Shown: one piece after another, positions 12,701 to 24,559 of the stretch
Position numbering within the stretch: the first letter of the stretch is position 1
How the letters are laid out: each line of letters starts with the position of its first letter
NCBI GenBank assembly: GCA_003952965.2
Contig: CM025854.1
Location: 25,005,531 to 25,069,530 of the forward strand
Reading direction: 5' to 3'
From: Morella rubra
Lineage: Eukaryota; Streptophyta; Magnoliopsida; Fagales; Myricaceae
DNA: 64,000 bases
Notes under the pieces: generated by a model
The model's database searches: none
What the model was told of the DNA's origin: nothing
The model's input: the letters and a program-made list of their open reading frames with translations, nothing else
Translations under genes and position numbers: made by a program

Positions 12701-14172
12701 GATTCCTTGACAAGGCCTGCATAAAAATTCAAGACGGAAATCGGACAAGTGAAAGTCCTTGGAGACTATGCACCGTGGCCCAAGTCGAGCAAGTGAAGAT
12801 AATAATCTCTGTTATTCCCATATTTGCCTGCACCATCATCTTCAACACCATTTTGGCACAGCTCCAGACGTTCTCAGTCCAACAGGGAAGCGCAATGAAC
12901 ACCCACATCACAAGAAGCTTCCACATCCCTCCGGCTTCACTTCAATCCATCCCTTACATTATGCTGATTTTTATTGTCCCTCTGTATGAAACTGCCTTTG
13001 TACCGCTTGCACGAAAATATACAGGAAGGGACTCAGGAATCTCACCTCTTCAAAGGGTTGGCATAGGGCTCTTCATTGCTACTTTCTCTATGGTTTCGGC
13101 TGCAATGGTGGAGAGAAAGAGAAGAAACTCTGCTCTTCATTTGAATGAAACTGTCTCCATCTTTTGGATTGCCCCTCAGTTTCTCATTTTTGGCCTCTCA
13201 GAGATGTTCACTGCTGTGGGGCTAATAGAGTTCTTCTACAAGCAGTCTGTGGAAGGGATGCAATCCTTTCTAACTGCCATGACTTACTGCTCATACTCGT
13301 TTGGCTTCTATTTGAGCTCCGTCCTTGTTTCCTTAGTCAACAAAATTACCTCAACTTCTTCTTTTGGAGGCTGGCTTAGTGACAATGACCTCAACAAGGA
13401 TAGGCTGGATCTTTTTTATTGGTTGTTAGCTGCCCTCAGCCTCATCAATTTCTTCGGTTACCTTTTCTTGTCTAGATGGTACTCTTATAACCCATCGGTC
13501 TCTCCCACTCCACCAGAACACCAATCATATACACTAGAAGACCCAGAAAACCACAGCTTCAACCCCGCAAAGCAAGTAATTGGGTCTGACAATGTTGTAC
13601 CTTGAGTCATAGCATCTCTCTATTGATTATATTCTAGGCTTATCTCTTACTCTTGTGAATGTATCAAAGAAAAGAAAACCCTAGACGAATTACTGTCATA
13701 GCATTAGACGACCCACATAGTGCATGCACCTGCTAGCTAGGTTCATTAAATTACCTTTTCCTTCTACTAAATAACTGACTCTGTAAGGTGGACTTGTGAT
13801 CAAGGGTCGTCCCCATTGTTATTGAGTTGACGTCTAGGATCTACACGAAAGTTAGGTCGAAACCCATGGAACAGTTCACCAGAAGATCATGCAGCGCACT
13901 CTCCTTGTCCTCCTTTTTCTTTTTAATTGTCTCTTGGTGGTCATGTGTAAGGAGGACCTCTTCTCAAAAGAAAGATACAAGTGAGTGGGGTCTCTTAAAA
14001 GCAGATGTGATCTCTTGTGATGGGATTCATGAATGTAGACGATATTATTGCATCCAAGCTTTGTATGAAATACAAAACAAATACATATATATTGGAATAG
14101 AAAATAGTATTAGAAACTCATTTCTAGCTTCCTAGCATAAAAGTACTTCAATCTTTTTGTCTTCTTCTCATT
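9780..14172 (+). pseudogene. Tandem copy of the NPF transporter lacking exon 1 and promoter
   Basis: This unit repeats 5524-9779. The offset is a constant 4266 bp up to about 8034, then 4393 bp from about 8182 onward. Exons corresponding to copy 1 lie at 10231-10448, 10900-11340, 12030-12175 and 12702-13605; the translated open frames match copy 1 exactly. Exon 1, with the start ATG and about 41 codons, and the TATA box are absent because the duplicated unit begins inside intron 1. It follows copy 1's 3' flank directly, so it has no promoter of its own that I can see. Translation could in theory start at the methionines in AFEMMAIAAVG, but the product would lack the N-terminus. It could instead be an assembly duplicate of a single locus; see findings. 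Confidence 0.65.
12301..12585 (+). repeat. Dispersed repeat with TGGTATCAGAGC core in NPF intron
   Basis: The intron before the last NPF exon contains the phrase TTAGCTTAAAATTTTGAGAT, then TTCACATGGTATCAGAGC, then GAGTTGAGACCTGACTC. Closely related text occurs in reverse orientation at 51165-51350, so this is a dispersed repeat. The TGGTATCAGAGC core equals a plant LTR-element primer-binding site, but no LTRs or coding region are present. A shortened version of the same repeat is in copy 1 at 8035-8181. Confidence 0.6.
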
Positions 14173-15853
14173 CGCTTATCGTCTTCAGGAAAAAAAACAA
14201 CATGTCCCGGCTGCAATTTTTTTTATGCAGAGCTAGGGCCATGCAATTCGCTGCTATTGCCCATCTCCATCACTCTCCCCCACCACCACTGGCTGTGAGA
14301 TTGACATTGTGGTTTCCCATCATAGCTTCCATCCCTGTGCTTGCTAAAAGACTCGTTGTCCCAAAAAGCAACAGACGTTACCAACAAAGTTGGCCCATTG
14401 CTCTACTGTTGACCATAATTCAATTATCAAGTCATGGCTTAAGCATTCAATTCATATCTCATGAGCTGAACTACTGACATGGGCTTAACCAGCTGAAAAA
14501 CGCGACGAATCTACAACAGTTTGTTCCAAAGGAACTGCAGTTACTAAAGGAGTGTTTGATCCGAATCGGAAGGCAAACTAAGTTGCTGGACCTTCGACCC
14601 TCGATGTCATATTGTCGCACCAGTAACTCAATATCTCTTCTCGATAGCGCTCTTATCAACTTTTCTTATGCCCGTTAAACAAAGCTCAATAACATTTTAG
14701 AGGCCACAGGAAGCGTGATACTGGGCTTTAGGCCCAAGACTTAACGTGGAACACGCCTGCCTCAGCCCATCTACAACAACTTCTTTACTGTCTGAACTAA
14801 ATAGATAATAGACTTTCTTATTAGAAAAAAGGAAAAATTCAAAATAAGTCCCTGAATTTTTGCCTTTCGGTTGGAAATAATATTGGTCCTTGGATTAATA
14901 AAATTGTAAAATAAGTCCCTCCTGAGCCTTTGACGTGGTATGCCATGTGTCTGCTACTCAAGCAGTGACTAACACCTGGCATACCACGTGTTGAAAAAGT
15001 TTTAGAAAAAAATTATAAACTAAGTTTTAAAAATTTTGTAAAAAAAAGTAACGAGTTTCCCTTATTATATTTTTGAGTCAAAACCCTGGCCGTCTACGAC
15101 TTGGGAATAGATAAGCACGTAGGTGCGTTAAAATACAGTGGGCATATGTTTCTGGAATATGGAAAAGAGTCAACACGGTCCGATGATATAAGCAAGCCAT
15201 AAAGGTACGTATTGCCACCTTACCCATATCCAGCTGGTTTAACGCGTTTTATCAACCATGCTGGTGCATGCGCTATTTTGTCTGGACAGACTTTTGCACC
15301 TAAAATTACCGAATTATCCTTCCGCACTATCTTTTCTTCGCTGTATTATTTTTCTCTCCATCGTTATTACAGCTCCGCAAATATATCAGAAAAAAAAAAG
15401 AATAATGTATATATTGTATTTTTATAATATGAGAATCTATTATCTATATGATTAGTTCAACGAAAATTTTTAATACTAATATATCACATGTACTTTTTCG
15501 TCAAAATATTAATAGAAGAAACTGTGTTCATTCCGCTTCAAGTGCGAAACGAAAAAAGGAAGAAAAGTGGGCAGGTCATTATCGTCATTATGAAGTTCAA
15601 ACGTAACGTCTATCTGTACTCTTTCAATGTCCCTTTCGTATCCAGAATGCACACAATCACCCAAATTTTGCCAGCTATTCCCATTTACCTAACCATACTT
15701 GAAACCCTCTCTCGGCCTATGAACCTGTCCAGCGGCAGCCTCTCTACTACTTAAACTCTCCCCCCTTGTCGTCAAAGTCACAATCACTCACTCACTCACT
15801 CCCGTACTCGTTCATTCATTTCCTCAAACACATGACATACCCACACATTCACG
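14173..15853. other. Spacer between NPF copy and ERF gene, with an old repeat fragment
   Basis: No gene seen. At about 14826-15000 there is text typical of old plant repeats (AAATAAGTCCCTGAATTTTT and AAAATAAGTCCCTCC). It contains an inverted pair, ACGTGGTATGCCA and TGGCATACCACGT, around 14934-14992 that could form a hairpin. The last 80 bp before the ERF start hold a short CACT repeat near 15783-15800. Confidence 0.5.
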
Positions 15854-16477
15854 ATGTCCGTCACTGAAGAAGGAGCAGAGCCTACTGAATTCAAACCCAC
15901 CCGCTGCTTCGACTCGGAATCGCCCTCTACATGGGGGTCCAAGAACAAGAAGCGGCCTCGACAACGCCAACAGGAAGTCCCGTTCCGCGGGGTCCGTAAA
16001 AGGAGCTGGGGCCGCTATGTTTCGGAGATACGGCTGCCAGGTGAAAAGACCCGTATCTGGTTAGGATCATTCGGGTCACCCGAGATGGCAGCTCGGGCTC
16101 ACGACTCGGCCGCCTTCTTCTTGAAAGGCCACTCGGCGTGTCTCAACTTCCCGGACTTGGCCGAGTTGTTGCCTCGGCCCATGTCGTGTTCAAGAAGAGA
16201 CATACAATCCGCGGCGGCTAAAGCGGCTCTTTTTGAGCTTGCGGGTAATAGGTCTGGGTTGGGCCCAACTGAACCAGAAACGATTGGTTCGAAAGACTTT
16301 TGGTACGGGTTAGATATTGACGTAGATTTGGACTTGGGAACGACGTCGTTTGAAGAAGTGAAAAACACTCCTCTACTAAGCCCACTGATAACTGAGTCGT
16401 TTGACGACTTGATCACCGAAGAGCCGGGTCAGTTTATGGACGATGAGTATTTATTGGCTTCCTGTTTCCGCTTGTAA
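15854..16477 (+). CDS. AP2/ERF-domain transcription factor
   Basis: Intronless gene for a 207-aa nuclear DNA-binding protein. One AP2 domain spans about residues 43-100 and includes [39 protein letters not shown] and SACLNFP. The single domain places it in the ERF/DREB family; these bind GCC-box or DRE/CRT promoter elements in stress or developmental responses. Val at DREB position 14 with Leu at position 19 points to a DREB-side subgroup rather than a classical ERF, but I cannot assign a member. A basic KNKKRPRQR stretch at residues 30-38, just before the domain, is a likely nuclear signal. The C-terminal half is acidic ([16 protein letters not shown]) and may activate transcription. ATG at 15854 is the first start in frame. 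The single-exon structure fits the family. Confidence 0.92.
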   Translation: MSVTEEGAEPTEFKPTRCFDSESPSTWGSKNKKRPRQRQQEVPFRGVRKRSWGRYVSEIRLPGEKTRIWLGSFGSPEMAARAHDSAAFFLKGHSACLNFPDLAELLPRPMSCSRRDIQSAAAKAALFELAGNRSGLGPTEPETIGSKDFWYGLDIDVDLDLGTTSFEEVKNTPLLSPLITESFDDLITEEPGQFMDDEYLLASCFRL

Positions 16478-19127
16478 AAAAGTTTTCTAGTGTAAAAATT
16501 TGTACCGTAGTCGATATCCCTAGAACCTTCTAATTTTCTATTGAAATTTTTTTGTAATACTTTTTTTATTTGTTTATGATATTACGTGAAATGTTCTTTC
16601 TTGGTGGGCCGGGAATATAAAACAAATGTGCTACTTGTCCACCGCGTTATACGCATTATAAGGTGTTAAAGTCGATTCCGCGTTATTAATTTATTTTATA
16701 TTTTTTTGCTTTTAAGATTTATTGTTTTTTTTATTTGTTATTTTGTGAGTGAGCCCATTTAACCTATAGATAAATTTCGAAGAGTTAAAAGATACTCGTT
16801 ATATTACTGTGACTCTCACTTGATATTCACTCTACGAGAAATCGAACACGTAACCTGCTCAAGTTCGCTCTTACGATTAAGGCAGGCCCGCGATGAGTTT
16901 TATTATCAGCCCATGTATATCGTATATTGCAGCAAGAAAGGGATTGAACCGCCCTAATAAGCAATGATTAGAGGTTACAAGCAGCATTTTTTGAAGAGTA
17001 TATTGTGCTGTAATTGTTCAAATGATGGTCCAACTTCAGCGGTGTTGAATATTTGTCTCTTCCCCCTCTTTCGCATCTGTGCATGTGAAAATAACACATA
17101 TTGCAAATGGTGAAGAGTCCGGAAGACCGTAGGCATTCTAACCTATGGGGAAGAAATAGAGAGAGAGAGAGAGATGTTTATCTCTTTAATTCCTCACGAA
17201 TTTGATATGTCAAACCTACGTAGAAAGCCCTTAATTTCGGTGTGCTATGCGAAAGCGTACTCTAGATAATCTACTTGTCAATCTTCATCAAGAGCGGGAA
17301 GAAAAAGGTAGGGAATTAAAAGAATACCCATAATTGCATGTGTTTGGTCATGCCAACCTCATGCCCACCCAAATCGGCTTTCGCCATCAAGAATCGATGC
17401 TAGCTTCTCCCGCACGAATTGACGTGATCATTAGCGTCGAGATTCAGATACTGTTCTCAAATCCTCTAGTGCTCCTAACAGGCTTTAGTGGAGGCTGTAG
17501 CATCATGTGAATGACAGAATGAATGAAACGAAAGATCGAAAATTATGCACCACGTCTCAGCCTCGTCCGCATAAATGTGTGCCATCCACAGATATAATTT
17601 GTTCATGTATTAATGATCAAGCTAAAAAATAGAAAAAGAATTATTGTGTCATTAATGTATTATTTAATTCAATTTGAGTCATTGATAAAATTTATTATAT
17701 ATAACAGTGTCAGAAAATTTGTTAGGGGATGAAGCTTCGTGACCCGAACATTCTCGTCAAAAAAGAGCAAAATCAGGTGTATATTGTGTCATTAATGTAT
17801 TATTTAATTCAATTTGAGTCATTGATAAAATTTATTATATATAACAGTGTCAGAAAATTTGTTAGGGGATGAAGCTTCGTGACCCGAACATTCTCGTAAA
17901 AAAAGAGCAAAATCAGGTGTATGCCCCGTCAAGACTTCAAATTTTCGAGGATGTACAAATTGCGTGTTATCATCTGCCTGTCAAAACACATCACAATCCC
18001 GCACATAAAATTTTCAAAATACACGTAAACGGTCGTAGAGGGAGCGCTCACACAAAGAGATACAGGAAGCTTTTAACTTTATTAATTAGACATAAGTTCG
18101 TTGAGCCATGAAAACCACATGATTGAACTGCCAACCCAAGCAATCAAAGCCCTCCATCCAGCTGTCGAGGATAGAGGAAGAGAGATACGACTGATTAAAG
18201 AAAATGAACTCAGGGCCGGCCATCCCTAGATATTATCGTTCTCATGTAGTAATTAACCACTAGCCATATGATCCCGCAATCACACTAGTCTTCCTAAGGT
18301 AATGCCGCGCGTTGTCCTTTTCCATTTACGTTAGTGTTCTTCGTTCAGTTCCAAAAAATTTAAGTCGAAAACAAATCTCCACATAGTGTGGTAGAGAATC
18401 CTCTACGTGCAAGTGTTTTTGTTTTCTGTCGAGGTTTTTATGAACTGAGGAATGGGTGGATAATTTTCCTCCACCAATCTTGTCTGTTTCTGAGACTGTC
18501 TGGAATTTTCTTTTCATGTTCATCGATCTTAAGCTTGCCTATTTTTCTGCCGCAACTTTACGCTTATAACATCTCTCTCCAAACTGATTTAGCTGACTCT
18601 TAATATGCATAGCTAGGTAGGGTTGCCAAGATTGTGACACACGTCAAAACCAAACAAGTTGGTTTTGTTTGTGAAGCCATTTTGATTGAGATGATTCTCT
18701 GGAGTTATTTGTCTTTCCTTCTTGATTCGATTTGGAATAGCTTTCTTCATTTCATGAGCGACTACGTACAGAAGTTTAATGGCTTCATTTATTAGTTCTC
18801 GCTTGAACATCCCAAATCTTCTCACATGACTTGTTTTAGACCAACTTCAGTTTCATGGTACTAGTCTATAATTAATGGCTATGGAGATTGAAGCTAACAT
18901 CAAACAATAATTCCAACTACTTGATATGCGGAAATATATATGTGTGCGCCTCATTTATTAAATCAGACTTTCAGATCAGCAAACACTTGATCAATAATCA
19001 AAATTCCCTCTTCTTTTTGTGCTTATTTTCCATCGAAATTTTCATCAGGGTGTCAAATTACCTACAGGTACGTAGCTGCCATCGGAAAGAGGAAGGAGGT
19101 TGCAGGGATTTGCGTTTGACACTATCC
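16478..19127. other. Spacer between ERF and galactosyltransferase genes
   Basis: No gene recognised. It contains the ERF 3' flank, a (GA)n run near 17158-17174, the 140-bp tandem repeat annotated separately, and AT-rich unique sequence. The frame of the next gene is open upstream of its ATG back to 18888, but that stretch has no in-frame ATG. Confidence 0.55.
17642..17921. repeat. Two-copy 140-bp direct tandem repeat
   Basis: Unit one (17642-17781) and unit two (17782-17921) are head to tail. Each runs from TATTGTGTCATTAATGTATT to AAAATCAGGTGT. I see one clear difference: CTCGTCAAAAAAG in the first unit and CTCGTAAAAAAAG in the second. There is no coding content. This is a recent local duplication or an assembly stutter. 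Confidence 0.9.
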
Positions 19128-21364
19128 ATGTGGCCGTGGCAGCTTGACGAGTCTAGGAAAATGAGGGGGAAGCCAGTTTCAGGAAAAACCCTATTTGTTC
19201 TATGCCTAGGGAGCTTTCTTGCAGGATCACTCTTTACGAGTCAGACGTGGACTCAATCTTCCCAAACTAAGGAATCTCAGATACCCAACATACCGAATCA
19301 TGTTAGCAGCCTCGAGGCAGTGACACAAGATCGTGATCACGAGCGGGTAAGCTTGGTATACTCAAATTAATCTACCAAAATCCCTCCCACAACAAATAGA
19401 TCTCAACTGTTGATATGTATTTTTTCCAACAGCAAGTAGCCACGGTTTTCCAGTCATTGTTTTCACGTTTATTTTGGTTATTAACTTTGTAAATTAACTT
19501 CCCAAGTGTTTTCTCTTTTACTTAATGATCAGAAATTGGCTGAAGTGAATTCCAGAGATATCATGGGAGAAGTCTCAAAAACCCATCAAGCTATCCAGCA
19601 AGTGAAATTATTCTTATAAAGTTCCCCTTTTTTCTCTCTCTCTTCTTTAGCTTTAGGGGGATCTCATTGATTTACTTGTGCATTGCTAAAGGTCACTGGA
19701 TAAAACGATTTCAACATTGGAAATGGAATTAGCAGTAGCTCGTACAAGCCAGACAGGCGGACTCCAACGGCTTGCATTAGAACGAGGATCGACTAATCAC
19801 AGCTTACAGAAGGCTTTTGTTGTCATCGGAATTAATACAGCGTTTAGCAGCAGGAAACGGCGAGACTCGGTTCGAGAAACATGGATGCCGAGAGGTCATC
19901 TCATCTCCTTTGCCACCTCTTCTGTCCCTTTTTATCTCTACGCCTCAAGTGCTGGGGTACTAGAGGAAATAACATTCTTTTTTCCCCATTTAACATGGGT
20001 TGTTGTTTTTTTAACGCTTTGAAATCGACCAGAATGTATGTACCAATTAACATGTTCGTGACGTGCAGGAGCTAAGCTAAAGACGTTGGAGAAAGACAAA
20101 GGAATCGTAATCCGGTTTGTGATTGGACACAGCGCCACCCCGGGCGGGGTGCTTGATAGAGCAATCGACGCAGAAGAGGCCGAGCACAAGGATTTCCTTC
20201 GGCTCAACCATGTCGAGGGCTACCATGAGCTCTCCACCAAGACCCGCTTGTACTTTTCCACCGCTGTCTCCATCTGGGATGCCGATTTCTACGTGAAGGT
20301 GGACGATGACGTCCATGTAAACTTGGGTAATTAGCATCTCCCTAACATTTCTGCCACGGAGGATTAGTTCATAGCGAGTATAATTACTCCTCCAATATAT
20401 GCTTGTTGAACGCTAACACAAATATCCTTGATACCACAAACAATATACGTGTTTGTGCAGGTATGCTAGCGGGTAGGCTTGCACGGCACAGATACAAGCC
20501 GAGAGTTTACATGGGGTGTATGAAGTCTGGCCCTGTTCTATCTCAAAAGTAAGTCCTCTCGGATATCAGGCAAAATAAAAATAAAAAAATTATACTCCCT
20601 CTCTAAGCTCCAGAGGGCAGAGATAATATTTGGAGGAGAAGAAAAACCAAATCTAATATAGAAAAATATTTTAACATTAATATATTTATTTGGCAGGGGG
20701 TTGAAATATCAGGAGCCAGAGTATTGGAAATTTGGTGAAGAAGGGAACAAGTACTTCAGGCATGCCACTGGCCAAATCTATGCCATCTCCAAAGACCTCG
20801 CTGCCTACATCTCGATCAACTTGTGAGTACAACCAAAACTCACCCTCCACGTGTCCTCAAGCGGTTTGCATCCTACGGTGGAGAGTTGTTGATAAAAATA
20901 AACTACGCCTTTTAAATTTGTTTCTCGTATTTATTGGGCCCGTTGTCATGGTTTGATTTGGTTGGGCAGGCCCATATTGCACAGATACGCGAACGAAGAC
21001 GTGTCATTGGGCTCCTGGTTTATTGGCTTGGAAGTTGAACACGTCGACGACCGTTCCATGTGCTGTGGCTCCCCTCCAGGTATGCAATTTCAACACAGTG
21101 CAGTACACCTTCACCGTTCGATGTGCCTCGATGGCCTCGTTGGTGGTCCTAATGAAAAGAACAATGCTAATGTTCCCCACTTACCGCGGTTCTTCTCGTG
21201 TCGTGGTTGTGATAGACTGTGAATGGAAGGCGCAGGCAGGGAATCTATGCGTGGCATCATTCGATTGGTCCTGCAGTGGAATATGCAAGTCCGTGGAGAG
21301 GATGAAAGTGGTGCATAACTCTTGTGGAGAAGGAGATGGAGCGGTTTTGAACGTTGATCTCTGA
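19128..21364 (+). CDS. GT31 beta-1,3-galactosyltransferase
   Basis: Predicted Golgi type II membrane enzyme transferring galactose in beta-1,3 linkage, probably to arabinogalactan glycans. Eight exons: 19128-19346, 19533-19597, 19692-19894, 20069-20326, 20461-20548, 20697-20822, 20970-21079 and 21216-21364, giving 405 aa. A short cytosolic tail precedes an anchor ([16 protein letters not shown]). Next come the stem, the GT31 start [18 protein letters not shown], the metal-binding [25 protein letters not shown] and [20 protein letters not shown]. Phases require a GC donor for intron 2 (19598). The next ATG, at 19161, has a better start context and would give 394 aa, near the usual family length. 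The sequence looks closest to the Arabidopsis B3GALT7/8 type (At1g33430, KNS4), which I recall as important for pollen wall; this is inference from memory. Confidence 0.9.
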
Positions 21365-22241
21365 GTTAAATCACATGGCTACACAGAGAGAGAGAGAGAG
21401 GCCTTAGTAGTATAGTATTTTTTTTATGATGTGTTGGTAGTATTTTCAAGCACTTTTTCACGTGTTGGCTAGCGAATAACTTTGAGGGTCATGCCACGGT
21501 GCTGATTTTGTCTCGGTCTTGATTCTCAAGCGATTTATATTGAGTAGGATATAGCAAGGTTAAGGAGCTAATGTGTTGCGAAATTCTATCCAAACTTTTG
21601 AATGGTGTCCATAGAAAACCAAATATTCTCGAACCAAAATAGTCCACCAATGAAACAAATTGGTGAATCGTATCAATGACACTCTCTTTCCTTCTGCCCA
21701 TGTAGATTTAACACGAAATTCAGGTCCTCGTTGATCTTTAAAACCTTTTTTTTTTTTTGGTTGGCAGCCACGCAATGCCAGTAGTGTAGGAATTGAATTT
21801 GTTTTCCCTCTTTTGGGTGTTACAAGTCATAATTTATATAGAAGGTTATTGTTTCTGGGGTAACTAAGGAATCATTTGCACTCAGCTTTTGTGTACTGGT
21901 TTTGGACAGATATGATCCAATTGAAAAACCGTATTGATTAGGCTAGAAACATAACGACATACTCTGAATTTTTGAATTGGCACCACAACTCAATAATCTT
22001 TTAAATCAATGATTTGCTTGGAAACCGTAAAATTTGAACTTACTTCTACTTGCTAAATACGATTTGCTAAGGAATCAAAGTATGCATTCCGACAATTAAA
22101 CTATTGTTCGAGATTAAATAAAATATTTAATTAATCTACTAATCCCTGAGTTATAGTAGGATTTCAAATTAGTCCATAGGATTTATTTTGTCCTATAGTA
22201 AACTCTAGAGAATCTCCAATGTCCTCAAATAGTTATTCCAT

Positions 22242-22450
22242 CAACTCAGGAGATGTTTGGCATCAAAAATTTTGGGTCCCCAATATTTCCATCTTAATAA
22301 AATAACTCCCTATAATTCTCTCTCTCATCAAATCATCACTTTTTACTCCAAATAAATATAAAACAAAAAATTATTCAAATAATTTTTATCTTAACTTTTT
22401 TATCAACTCCAACACCTCAAAAATTTTATAATCAAACATCACCTCAGTTG
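22242..22450 (-). mobile_element. MITE-like element with terminal inverted repeats
   Basis: The left end CAACTCAGGAGATGTTTGG and the reverse complement of the right end, CAACTGAGGTGATGTTTGA, match at most positions over 19 bases. The element is about 209 bp, AT-rich and non-coding, which suits a non-autonomous DNA transposon. In reverse orientation its interior resembles the sequences at about 23040-23215 and 47285-47460 (shared phrases such as GAGTAAAAA..GATGATTT and ATAATTATTTTATTA). Confidence 0.55.
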
Positions 22451-22864
22451 ACCTTGTTAATAGAATAAATCCCTTGTGGCTAATGGACATATATCACCAC
22501 TAATCGCAAAGTAGCTACGTGTCTCCAAGTCACTCAGGGGCATGTTGTCTTTAAGAAATACACGTCCAACATCGTGTTATGAACTAGTGTTTTAGGTTCA
22601 GGTGGCGTAGACAGTTTGATCTATATTTTAAATTAACAAACACCAATCCAACTTGATAGTTGGAGTGACTTGGGAGCACATGTGATTCCTCGAATCATAA
22701 ATGGAGTGGAATAAGAGAATGAATGAGAGATGAGTTCTATAATAACCAAGTATAATAATCCAACGCATTTTAAGAGTAACATTTACTAGTCTTTTTGAAG
22801 TTAAAAGCACAAATATAGCTAGTGTTAATGAAGCCAATTAAGTTGACAATGAACCATACAAATG

Positions 22865-23017
22865 GCTTAGTTTGGATGGACAAACAAATTTTATGTTGAA
22901 AGTAGTGTAGATTTTATTAGGATTAATAAAAAGTTTATTAGAGTTTGTAAAAGAATATTTGGGTGAAAAAGTAACTATTATTTAAAAAAAAAGAAATATT
23001 AACATCTAAACATAAGC
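22865..23017. mobile_element. Short MITE-like element
   Basis: GCTTAGTTTGGATG at the left and CATCTAAACATAAGC at the right form an imperfect terminal inverted repeat, 13 of 15 aligned positions. About 150 bp of AT-rich non-coding sequence lies between. I could not see a clear target-site duplication, so this is tentative. Confidence 0.4.
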
Positions 23018-23039
23018 TTAGTATAAGACAAAATAAATT

Positions 23040-23215
23040 ATAAAAACAATTTGATGTTTTATTGTTAAAATTTTAGGATGTTGAATTTGGTGAAAAAGTG
23101 AAGATATATATTATTTGAATGAAATTTTTATATTTATTTAGAGTAAAAATTGATGATTTAATGGAGATAGAAAATTTTATATAATTATTTTATTAGGAAC
23201 AGCCCAAAATTTTAG
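23040..23215 (+). repeat. Member of the dispersed AT-rich MITE-like family
   Basis: The text TTGGTGAAAAAGTGAAGATA, then TTTATATTTATTTAGAGTAA, then ATAATTATTTTATTAGG matches the element at 47285-47460 and the reverse complement of 22242-22450. The ends are not sharply defined. Confidence 0.45.
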
Positions 23216-24559
23216 TTTAAAAGTTTTGGAAACCAAAAAACTGTTGGACTGAGACATGGTCCAAAATATGGACAAAGTCCGCGTAAAGGAATCGGTGTTC
23301 AAGCGGTGATATAATTACCGAATTTTTAAAAGTTTTGGTCGAGGGTCTCCACCTCCCGCCTAAAGTTTTCACTTCCTTTCAATTCAGCCTTTTCTTGTTA
23401 ACCAGTGAGAGGACACCCAACTCACATGGATAAATGAATGTTTTAATAATTTTCATTTATTCAATTTATTCAGCAAAATAAAGAAAACACCAGTTGGTCC
23501 TACCAATGCCACAAGTCAAAAGCTGAAGCGGGACAGCAAATGGTCCTTTTCAATATTTGTGCAGGCCGTACGGACGGCATATTTATTATACTCACGATAA
23601 TTTATACTGCTTCTATTACCCGTTTTGTGACCAATTTCGGGAATGTTCGTATTACAAGGAATTCTAAGTTTTTAGAATTTTTGATATGACTCTCAATATT
23701 AAAGTATATTAGAATTTTATAATTTTTATATAAAAATTGGTAAAAAAATTTAAAGATATTTAATTTTTATTGTAGAGAAAATTTGTTAGATTTTTTTTAA
23801 AAAATATATTAGAATTTATGTAAAAAGTGATTGAAATTTGTATAAAAATGATTAGTAATTGTATTGAATTTTTTGATATTTTAAATATTAGTTTTATAAA
23901 TGTTGTTAAATTCATTATGTCTTAAAATACTTTTGCAATCGAAAATGAAAGCCAAATATTTACACTCAAATCTTAAGTGCTTGCTATACTTCCATAATAA
24001 GAAAAACAACAGAATAAATATCAAGTTATTTAAAATTTAAAATAGAATTAGAAAGAAAAGGAGTAAAAATTTTAGGCTAGGAATGTGGATCCAATCTATA
24101 GAGCTGGAGAAGATGATGATTTGTGTATCAGAGAAATTTTTTTTTTATTTGTTAATGCAGGGTCTGACGGGGAAAATCAAAAGGGACAAAAGAAAACTAC
24201 GAAAAGACGTAAATGACCCGACCTTCCCGCCTCGCTTCTCGAACCACGAGAGCACCCACCTCACAACACGGAACAACATAATAACACAGATCACTAATAA
24301 TTTCCTATAGGAAGAGGAAACGTATTTCTATTTTTCTTTTATCCGGAAGTCTTTCGAGATTAAAAAGAAAAAACAAATACAAATTAAAAGGAAAAAGACT
24401 AGGGAGAGCCGAACCGCCATAGCGACCTCGATAAAATAACAAACCCGGAACCACTTCACGTGACTTTTAATACCCTCTTCCAGGACCGAAGTCTCCTCGA
24501 CTCTAGTCTCACTATCGTCTGGAACCCTAGATCGATCGACCTTCAGGGAGCGAGCGGAT

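Larger units (their letters stand above)
21365..24559. other. AT-rich spacer between galactosyltransferase and PHD genes
   Basis: No gene seen. It starts with a (GA)n run near 21386-21400 in the likely 3' UTR. From about 22240 to 23220 it holds several MITE-like AT-rich elements annotated separately. 23640-24060 is very AT-rich without recognisable structure. The final 200 bp are GC-richer and probably include the promoter and leader of the PHD gene. Confidence 0.55.

Noticed and set aside
14157..14477. 106-codon frame after the second NPF unit
   Set aside because: It straddles the duplication boundary, starts in a non-ATG context and shows no domain; probably chance.
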